A DNA stretch of 64,000 nt from 13-2-20CM-66-19 sp036273735. Its GTDB lineage: Bacteria > Pseudomonadota > Gammaproteobacteria > Steroidobacterales > Steroidobacteraceae. Shown here piece by piece: positions 53,901 through 64,000 of the stretch. Within the stretch, counting starts at the first letter, position 1. The number at the start of each line of letters is the position of its first letter. The DNA is taken from assembly GCA_036273735.1 (NCBI GenBank), contig DASUHA010000115.1, positions 1-64,000 on the forward strand. Reading direction: 5' to 3'. The translations under genes and the position numbers were made by a program. Under the pieces are notes generated by a model, which saw only the letters and a program-made list of their open reading frames with translations, was not told where the DNA came from and searched no databases.

Positions 53901-54914
53901 CCAGTTGCCGTCGCAATCGACCATGCGCCACCAGGCCAGGTTGTCAACCGCAGTGCCCCATAGCACTGCTTTCTTGCCGCCCGCGTTCATCGCGATGTTG
54001 CCGCCTATGCAGGAGGCATCCGCCGATGTCGGATCGACGGCAAACACCAGGCCGCCCTTGTCCGCGGCCGCAGCCACGCGCCGGGTCACGACGCCGGCTT
54101 CGGCGAAGATCGTCGGGACTGCTTCCGTGAGCCCGGGGAGTTGCACGCTCTCGATGGCGTCCAGCCGCTCCAGCTTCTCCGTGTTGATGACGGCGCAGAG
54201 CGGTGTCAGCGGAATGGCTCCGCCGGTATATCCCGTGCCGCCGCCGCGCGGAATGATGGTGAGGCCGAGCTCGATGCAACCACGCACCAGGTCCGGGATC
54301 TCCGCTTCCGTATCCGGCATCAGCACCACGAACGGGTATTCCACCCGCCAGTCGGTCGCGTCCGTAACGTGGGATACTCTTGCATACGCATCGACGCGGA
54401 TGTTATCCGTACGCGTGCGACGTCCCAGCACGCGCGCCACTCTGCGGCGTAGCGCCGCGCAGTTGTCGAAGTCCGCCTCGAAGCTGTGTACCGCCTCGCG
54501 AGCTGCGGTCAGGAGCTCGCCGACCTGGTCATATCGTTGGGTGTCATTGACATTGCGGCGACGATCGACCTCCGTCAGCCGGTGGTGGAGCGCTTCGACG
54601 AGGAGGCGCCGCCGCCGCCCGCTCTCGAGCAGGTCGTCCTGCAGATACGGATTGCGGCGCACGACCCAGATGTCGCCCAGAACCTCGTAGAGCATGCGTG
54701 CCGAGCGGCCCGTGCGCCGCTCATGCCGCAGCTCCTCGATGAGCGCCCAGTGCCGCGCCCCGAGCAGGCGAATCACGATCTCCCGGTCCGAGAAGGACGT
54801 GTAGTTGTAGGGGATCTCGCGCAGCCGCGCCACCGGCCCGCGCTCGGGCGCAGGGTCGCGGGCAGGTTCCAGAGGCAACGATTCCTGTGTCGTTATGGCG
54901 TTCATCTGACTCAT
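50937..54914 (-). CDS. DUF3683 / FAD-linked (GlcD-type) / iron-sulfur (GlcF-type) oxidoreductase
   Basis: A 1325-residue fusion. The N-terminal 190 residues are DUF3683 (LREIPYNYTSFSDREIVIRLLG). Then comes an FAD-binding type 4 domain (PRGGGTGYTGGAIPLTP) and its C-terminal oxidase-like cap ending in SGEHGIGITK. Two 4Fe-4S motifs follow (CLRCGKCKPVC and CTLCHKCSSPCPVD), then two CCG domains (FPGCGSERLF, YLCCGYPQ, VSCGTCYD, HDPCHSP, RCCGESGT). It resembles a D-2-hydroxyacid (lactate/glycolate-type) dehydrogenase with its electron-transfer chain in one polypeptide. No membrane helix. Substrate unproven. Confidence 0.9.
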   Translation of the reverse strand: MSQMNAITTQESLPLEPARDPAPERGPVARLREIPYNYTSFSDREIVIRLLGARHWALIEELRHERRTGRSARMLYEVLGDIWVVRRNPYLQDDLLESGRRRRLLVEALHHRLTEVDRRRNVNDTQRYDQVGELLTAAREAVHSFEADFDNCAALRRRVARVLGRRTRTDNIRVDAYARVSHVTDATDWRVEYPFVVLMPDTEAEIPDLVRGCIELGLTIIPRGGGTGYTGGAIPLTPLCAVINTEKLERLDAIESVQLPGLTEAVPTIFAEAGVVTRRVAAAADKGGLVFAVDPTSADASCIGGNIAMNAGGKKAVLWGTAVDNLAWWRMVDCDGNWLEVSRVAHNRGKIHDVETAEFELLWKDGREPPDQAPLLRRQTLRIPGRRFRKVGLGKDVTDKFLGGLPGVQKEGCDGIITSSRWVLHRSPAHTRTVCLEFFGQARDAVPAIVEIKEYLDGLAAHGSVRLAGLEHMDERYLRAVGYTTKSKRGSLPKMGLFGDIVGDDETAVAAATSHVVRIANARSGEGFIAVSAEARRKFWLDRARTAAIARHTNAFKINEDVVLPLARMGEYTDEIERINIELSMANKLALIDELETLFAAPLPLARAEDAELGDLPDEEVIGERTSQARRLLADVRMRWSWLAAHLDTRLEEALPQLETLRCEPMPELRARLADDAALRVFDVVQDRSIRVSWKRELRAPLQHIFNGRVFAPILASCGDVHRRVLRGRVFVALHMHAGDGNVHTNIPVNSDDYEMLRTATAAVARIMGIARRLDGVISGEHGIGITKLEFLEDAEVVEFRAYKQAVDPQGRFNLGKLLPGGDLSNAYTPSFNLLGHESLIMQQSDIGTIADSVKDCLRCGKCKPVCATHVPRANLLYSPRNKILATSLLIEAFLYEEQTRRGVSLRHWDEFADVGDHCTLCHKCSSPCPVDIDFGDVSMAMRDLLRRVGRKRFNAGTAASMFFLNATRPETVRVARKLMIEWGYRAQRTAHGMLKGLARTQIRRPPATTGRPAIREQVVHFVNKRMPAGLPKKTARALLDIENPDYVPIIRDPAATSSDSEAVFYFPGCGSERLFSQVGIATQAMLWHVGVQTVLPPGYLCCGYPQRGAGQLDRAQKITTDNRVLFHRVANTLNYLDIRTVVVSCGTCYDQLQGYKFEEIFPGSRIIDIHEYLMEKGVRLEGVTGTRYMYHDPCHSPMKSHDPLKVVNTLMNDSRNGRIEKNERCCGESGTLAIARPDVSTQVRFRKEEEVRAGAERLRATGSAQVKILTSCPSCLQGLKRYNEDADLDADYIVVEIARHILGENWMAAYVARANKGGIERVLV

Positions 54915-54971
54915 CTACGGCATAGCGGGCCAGGGCCGCTCCCCGGCCCGCGGCGAAAATTGTAGGGTCTC

Positions 54972-54997
54972 GCGAAAATCGTCTCGACGATTTTCGC
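54972..54997. terminator. 12-bp palindrome downstream of gltD
   Basis: Arms GCGAAAATCGTC (54972-54983) and GACGATTTTCGC (54986-54997) flank a 2-base centre, 7 bases past the gltD stop. It is the strongest inverted repeat in the window. A run of T is lacking, so it may be a Rho-dependent or bidirectional terminator, or an operator for the downstream gene at 54914. Confidence 0.5.
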
Positions 54998-55004
54998 CAA
55001 TGAA

Positions 55005-56489
55005 CTAAGGCAAGTCCGTGCCGCCCATCAGATACCGGTCGCATTCGCGCGCGGCGCCGCGACCCTCGTTGATGGCCCAGACCACCAGGCTCTGCCCGCG
55101 GCGGCAGTCGCCGGCGGCGAAGACGCCCCTTACGTTCGTTGCGAACAGGCCGTGCTCGGCCTGCACGTTGGAGCGGGCATCCGTCTGGACACCGAGCTCG
55201 GCCAACAGCGGCTGCTCCGGTCCGGTAAAGCCCATCGCCAGCAGCACGAGGTCCGCTGGGATGTCGCGCTCGCTGCCCGGAACATCCACGGGTGCCAGGC
55301 GACCGGTCGAGTCCTTCTTCCAGGTCACTGCGACTGTGCTGAGCGAGCGGACGCCTCCTTCTGCATCGCCATTGAGCCGCTTCACGGTCGTGACATACGT
55401 GCGCGGGTCGGAGCCGAACTTTGCCGCGGCTTCCTCCTGGCCGTAGTCGAGCTTGTAGACCTTGGGCCATTCCGGCCATGGGTTGTCGCTCGCGCGGTCC
55501 ATGGGCGGCTGGGGCATGATCTCGATCTGCGTCAGGCTCTTGCAACCTTGCCGCATGGCGGTGGCGACACAGTCGGTGCCGGTGTCGCCGCCGCCCACCA
55601 CGATGACGTGTTTGTCGCGTGCGTGGATGGGGCTATGGTCAGGGCCGCCATTGAGCAGCGACTTGGTGCTCGCGGTGAGGTATTCCATGGCGAAGTGCAC
55701 GCCCTGGAGCTTTCGATTCGCAACAGCCAGATCGCGTGCCTGCGTGGCGCCGGTGCAGATGACTATGGCGTCGAAGTCTTTGAGGAGCAGCATCGGCTCG
55801 ACGTTCTCACCGACGTTCGCGTTGCAGACGAACTTCACTCCTTCCTGCTGCATCAGCTCGATACGCCGCAGCACGACGTCCTTCTTGTCGAGCTTCATGT
55901 TGGGAATGCCATACATGAGCAGGCCACCCGGGCGGTCGTCGCGCTCGAGCACGGTCACCGTGTGCCCGGCGCGGTTCAACTGAGCCGCCGCGGCAAGGCC
56001 CGCCGGCCCGGAGCCGATCACCGCCACGCGCTTGTCGGTGCGCGCAGCCGGCGGCTCAGGCGCAATCCAGCCCTGTTCCCAGCCCCTGTCGACGATGGCG
56101 TTCTCGACGCTCTTGATGGTCACGGGCGGGGCGCTGATGCCGAGCACACACGAGCCCTCGCAGGGCGCCGGGCAAACGCGGCCGGTGAACTCCGGAAAGT
56201 TGTTGGTCTTGTGCAGGCGCTCCAGCGCCTCGCGCCAGAGGCCCCGATAGACGAGGTCGTTCCATTCCGGAATGAGGTTGTTCACGGGACAGCCCGAGGC
56301 CATGCCCGAAATCAGCGTGCCCGTATGGCAGAACGGCACGCCGCAGTCCATGCAGCGGGCAGCCTGGTTGCGCAGGCGCTTCTCGTCCATGTGATGGTGG
56401 AACTCCTCCCAGTCGCGCACGCGCTCGATGGGCGTGCGGTCTACGGGGAGCTCGCGCAGATACTCGATGAATCCAGTCGGCTTGCCCAT
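55005..56489 (-). CDS. gltD: glutamate synthase [NADPH] small subunit
   Basis: A 494-residue flavoprotein. The N-terminal cysteine clusters for 4Fe-4S centres (CMDCGVPFC, CPVNNLIPEW, CPAPCEGSC) are followed by the FAD motif GSGPAGLAAAAQLNRAGH, the RPGGLLMYGIPNMKLDK block and the NADPH motif VVGGGDTGTDC. It passes electrons from NADPH to GltB for glutamate formation from glutamine and 2-oxoglutarate. The start is 18 bases after the gltB stop. Confidence 0.96.
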   Translation of the reverse strand: MGKPTGFIEYLRELPVDRTPIERVRDWEEFHHHMDEKRLRNQAARCMDCGVPFCHTGTLISGMASGCPVNNLIPEWNDLVYRGLWREALERLHKTNNFPEFTGRVCPAPCEGSCVLGISAPPVTIKSVENAIVDRGWEQGWIAPEPPAARTDKRVAVIGSGPAGLAAAAQLNRAGHTVTVLERDDRPGGLLMYGIPNMKLDKKDVVLRRIELMQQEGVKFVCNANVGENVEPMLLLKDFDAIVICTGATQARDLAVANRKLQGVHFAMEYLTASTKSLLNGGPDHSPIHARDKHVIVVGGGDTGTDCVATAMRQGCKSLTQIEIMPQPPMDRASDNPWPEWPKVYKLDYGQEEAAAKFGSDPRTYVTTVKRLNGDAEGGVRSLSTVAVTWKKDSTGRLAPVDVPGSERDIPADLVLLAMGFTGPEQPLLAELGVQTDARSNVQAEHGLFATNVRGVFAAGDCRRGQSLVVWAINEGRGAARECDRYLMGGTDLP

Positions 56490-56507
56490 CGGGTGCTCGA
56501 TCTCTCG

Positions 56508-61169
<4,662 letters not shown>

Positions 61170-61407
61170 GACTGATCGGCCTCTCGTTGCTGGACGGGCG
61201 CACGGATCCTTACACCGGAGCCGAGCTCATCAGGGATGAGTCTCGCCGGCGGCGCCCGCGGAATTGTCAAAGAGATGAGGCGGATCGCGGCGCTGCACCC
61301 GGGGAGAAACCCGAGCGGCGCGTGCCCGTCTGAGCCGCCGATATAGTCCGATAATATCCATCCCTGGCACCGGGTCAATGGCGGTGCACGCCTTTTTGGG
61401 AGAGCTG

Positions 61408-62178
61408 ATGAAAATCGCAACCTTCAACGTCAATGGGATCGGCGCCCGCTTGCCGGCGCTCCTCGAATGGCTCGCCCGGGAGTCGCCCGACGTTGCCTGC
61501 CTGCAGGAGCTCAAGGCGCCTGACCCGGCGTTCCCGATGGCAGCGATCCGTCTGGCCGGCTACGAGGCGGTCTGGCATGGGCAGCGGTCCTTCAACGGCG
61601 TCGCGATCCTCGCCCGGGGCGCGGCGCCGGCGGAGATCCGCCGGGGCTTGCCCGGCGATCCGGACGATAGCCACAGCCGTTACATCGAGGCGGAAGTCGG
61701 CGGACTCGTCGTCGCGTCTCTGTATCTGCCGAACGGCAATCCGCAGCCCGGCCCCAAATTCGACTACAAGCTCGCCTGGATGGAGCGGCTCATCGCGCAT
61801 GCGCAGACGCTGCTCGGTCTCGGCAAACCCGTCGTGCTGGCTGGTGACTACAACGTCGTGCCCACCGATTCCGACATCTACGATCCGACCAATTGGCGCA
61901 AGGACGCACTGCTGCAGCCGCAGACCCGCGCGGCTTATCAGCGCTTACTCGATCAGGGTTGGGTGGATGCCGTGCGTGTCCGCCGCCCGGAAGAGCGCAT
62001 CTACACGTTCTGGGATTTCTTCCGTGATCACTTCCGGCGCAACTCGGGCCTGCGCATCGATCACCTGCTCCTGAGCCCCGACCTGGTCCCGCGCCTCCGC
62101 GATGCCAACGTCGACAGGTGGGTGCGCGGTGAGGAGAAGCCGAGCGATCACGCGCCCACGTGGGTGCAGCTGACATAA
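61408..62178 (+). CDS. xth: exodeoxyribonuclease III
   Basis: A 256-residue member of the ExoIII/APE1 family. Catalytic blocks are ATFNVNGIGARL, CLQELKAPD (metal-binding Glu), YLPNGNP, GDYNVVPTDSDIYDP, RIDHLLLSPDL and the final SDHAPTWVQL with the general-base His. It cleaves abasic sites and degrades 3' ends in base-excision repair. The ATG at 61408 with GAGAG just upstream was chosen over an earlier GTG. It is divergent from gltB across about 240 bases. Confidence 0.95.
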   Translation: MKIATFNVNGIGARLPALLEWLARESPDVACLQELKAPDPAFPMAAIRLAGYEAVWHGQRSFNGVAILARGAAPAEIRRGLPGDPDDSHSRYIEAEVGGLVVASLYLPNGNPQPGPKFDYKLAWMERLIAHAQTLLGLGKPVVLAGDYNVVPTDSDIYDPTNWRKDALLQPQTRAAYQRLLDQGWVDAVRVRRPEERIYTFWDFFRDHFRRNSGLRIDHLLLSPDLVPRLRDANVDRWVRGEEKPSDHAPTWVQLT

Positions 62179-62274
62179 CACACTGCGGGCGCGCCGCGGT
62201 GGCGCGAGTTCTTTCGAGCGCGGATGGAACCGCCAAGCCTTTTTTACATTTCTCTAGATATTTCATAGAGTAGG

Positions 62275-63093
62275 GTGGTGGCCGCAATTCCATGCACCGA
62301 CAACCTGGCTCTATCAGGGATAGCCCTGTTTCTGGACGTTGATGGGACGCTGCTCGAGATTGCAGCAAGGCCGCAGGCGGTGTCAGTCCCCGAGTCCCTG
62401 AGGGAGCGGCTGCAGGCGCTGTCCCGCGCCAGCGGCGGGGCGGTAGCACTCATCAGCGGACGCAAGATCGCAGACCTCGACGCGCTGTTTGCTCCGCTCG
62501 CGCTGCCGTCGGCGGGGCTGCACGGCTTCGAGCGTCGCAGTGCCTCTGGCGGGTACTGTAGACTGCCGCCGCCGTCCACGGCTGCGCTCGAGTTTGCGCG
62601 TGAAGCGATGACACAGCTCGCGCGCGCGCATGCAGGCCTGCTGGTGGAGGACAAGCAGTTCGCGCTCGCGGTGCACTACCGCGACGCCCCACAGCTGGAG
62701 GATACCGTGGTGAGGACAATGCAGGAGCTTGCGAAGCACGTGCACGAAGACCTCGAGCTGCAACGTGGCAAGATGGTGGTCGAGCTGCGCCCGGCGGGCG
62801 CGACCAAGGCGCATGGCGTGGCCGCCTTCCTGGAGGAGGCGCCGTTTGTCGGCCGCGTGCCGATCTTCATAGGTGATGATCTGACGGATGAGCCGGCGTT
62901 CGAGCTCGTCAATCAGCGCGACGGCCTTTCGGCGGTCGTGAGCCCTGCGCGTCCTTCCGCGGCGAGGGCGCGCTTCGACGATGTGACCTCCGTCCATGAC
63001 TGGCTGGAGCAGCTGCAGGCCGCTCCCGCAGCGGCGCTGCGCCGAGTGTCTGCGCGGAAGCTCGAGATCGCTCGTGGCGGGAGTCTCGCCTGA
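62275..63093 (+). CDS. otsB: trehalose-6-phosphate phosphatase
   Basis: A 272-residue HAD-superfamily phosphatase that removes phosphate from trehalose 6-phosphate. Motif 1 is FLDVDGTLLEIA, motif 2 lies in ALISGRKIADLD, the cap contains GLHGFERR, and the final motif is FIGDDLTDEPAFELV. Start is a GTG at 62275 or the next codon (GTGGTG). Its stop overlaps the otsA start (TGATG), so the two trehalose-synthesis enzymes are coupled. Confidence 0.95.
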   Translation: MVAAIPCTDNLALSGIALFLDVDGTLLEIAARPQAVSVPESLRERLQALSRASGGAVALISGRKIADLDALFAPLALPSAGLHGFERRSASGGYCRLPPPSTAALEFAREAMTQLARAHAGLLVEDKQFALAVHYRDAPQLEDTVVRTMQELAKHVHEDLELQRGKMVVELRPAGATKAHGVAAFLEEAPFVGRVPIFIGDDLTDEPAFELVNQRDGLSAVVSPARPSAARARFDDVTSVHDWLEQLQAAPAAALRRVSARKLEIARGGSLA

Positions 63094-64000
63094 TGGGACG
63101 GCTGATCAATGTCTCCAACCGTGTGCCGCTCGCGAAGACCGCTGCGCCCGGCGGCCTCGCGGTCGGCGTGCTGGCGGCGATGCGCGCCCGCGGCGGCCTC
63201 TGGTTCGGTTGGAATGGCGAGACCATCGGCCAGGAGCCCGGCGAGCCGGAGATCACCGTTCGCGACGCGCTGACGTACGCCACGATCCCGTTGCCGCAGA
63301 CGCTCTACGAGCGCTACTACAGCGGTTTCGCCAACGGCACGCTCTGGCCGCTCTTTCATTACTTTCTCGCCGGCTTCCGCTACGAGGACCAGGAATACGC
63401 CGCCTACGAGCAGGCCAACGCACTGTTTGCCGCGCGCCTGTCACCCCTGCTCGAGCCCGGCGATCTCATTTGGGTGCACGACTACCACCTCATTCCGCTC
63501 GCGGAGAAGCTGCGTTCGCACGGTGTGCGCCAGCCGATCGGCTTCTTCCTGCACGTCCCTTTTCCGAACTTCGAGGTGCTGCGCGCATTGCCGACGTTCG
63601 CGGAGATCCTGCGCGCGCTGTTGGCATACGACCTCGTCGGTTTCCAGACGGAAACCGACCGCGACGGCTTCCTCGATTCCGTGCGGATTCTCTGGGGCGC
63701 GCAGGCCGTGGGCGAGGGCGGTGTGGTGAGCGCCGCCGGCCGCAAGGTCCGCACCGGTGTCTATCCCATCGGCGTCGACGTGGAAGCGATCGGCCAGAGT
63801 GCGAGCAAGGCGGCGGGCTCGGCGCCCCTGCAGCGGATGATGGAGAGTCTCGTCGGAAGGAGGCTCATCGTCGGCGTCGACCGACTCGACTACAGCAAGG
63901 GCCTGCTCGAGCGTTTCCAGGCCTATCGACAGTTTCTCGAGAGCTACCCGGAACAGATCGGGCAAGTGACCTTCCTGCAGATTGCACCCCTCGGCCGGCA
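63093..64000 (+). CDS. otsA: trehalose-6-phosphate synthase, N-terminal part (3' truncated by window end)
   Basis: About 302 codons of a glycosyltransferase family 20 enzyme are present; the gene continues past the window. Blocks seen are ISNRVPLA-like INVSNRVPLAKT, GGLAVGV, WFGWNGE, WVHDYHLIPLAEKL, FFLHVPFPN, LVGFQTETDR, YPIGVD and the nucleotide-sugar-binding GVDRLDYSKGLLERF. It joins UDP-glucose and glucose 6-phosphate. Coupled to otsB; trehalose probably serves osmotic or desiccation protection. Confidence 0.95.
   Translation, partial: MGRLINVSNRVPLAKTAAPGGLAVGVLAAMRARGGLWFGWNGETIGQEPGEPEITVRDALTYATIPLPQTLYERYYSGFANGTLWPLFHYFLAGFRYEDQEYAAYEQANALFAARLSPLLEPGDLIWVHDYHLIPLAEKLRSHGVRQPIGFFLHVPFPNFEVLRALPTFAEILRALLAYDLVGFQTETDRDGFLDSVRILWGAQAVGEGGVVSAAGRKVRTGVYPIGVDVEAIGQSASKAAGSAPLQRMMESLVGRRLIVGVDRLDYSKGLLERFQAYRQFLESYPEQIGQVTFLQIAPLGR

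Noticed and set aside
61265..61270. Perfect TTGACA upstream of gltB on the minus strand
   Set aside because: The -10 position 17 bases on is GGCGAG, so no promoter can be supported from this box alone.

Overview
The window is a stretch of high-GC, gene-dense proteobacterial chromosome with short intergenic gaps and many start/stop overlaps. Two TonB-dependent receptors, a glutamate synthase pair, OtsB/OtsA, the MoxR-DUF58-DUF4350-DUF4129 / RDD-SpoIIM block and a giant DUF3683 flavoprotein point to a Gram-negative, probably a gammaproteobacterium of the Steroidobacter/Nevskia/Xanthomonas kind; that placement is inference. No tRNA, rRNA, CRISPR array, insertion sequence or prophage gene was seen, and no gene-free stretch exceeds 300 bases.

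Positions 1-22000 are a catabolic region. On the minus strand lie a NupG-like permease, a TIM-barrel epimerase, a GMC flavin oxidoreductase, its Tat-type small subunit and a DUF1080 (3-keto-glycoside hydrolase) protein, followed by acyltransferase, cupin and SDR genes. A second oxidoreductase (Gfo/Idh/MocA) and a divergent TonB receptor are next to it. The permease operon and the receptor are preceded by nearly identical promoter modules, which suggests one regulon. After these come a sugar porter, an RpiR regulator and a myo-inositol set: iolG on the plus strand and iolC-iolD-iolE-iolB on the minus strand. A reasonable reading is uptake of a glycoside or cyclitol glycoside, oxidation at C3, cleavage, and use of the inositol part. 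No iolA or iolI is present here.

Positions 22100-24900 hold a compact stress module: an ECF sigma factor and its zinc-finger anti-sigma factor, divergent from a Tat-exported metallophosphoesterase and a cupredoxin. The shared intergenic region carries two mirrored ECF-type promoters. Positions 24890-29870 hold a sulfoester region: a soluble FGly sulfatase, a membrane sulfatase-fold protein with Thr in place of the FGly Cys, a small YIDP membrane protein and a sulfotransferase. A WYL regulator, a GST and a second TonB receptor follow.

At 33700-36230 an intact HtrA-type protease is divergent from a paralogue that has lost all three triad residues and is translationally coupled to a LuxR-type regulator with a shortened receiver. 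At 36250-43415 is the MoxR/DUF58/DUF4350/DUF4129 operon, divergent from RDD-SpoIIM. Then come an ATP-dependent DNA ligase, a YbhB-like protein, an NADP-dependent oxidoreductase, a GNAT enzyme, a DedA-rhodanese fusion, a secreted hydrolase, an Lnt-like acyltransferase with a TetR regulator, the DUF3683 flavo-iron-sulfur protein, GltB/GltD, exonuclease III, and OtsB with OtsA, which runs off the window end.
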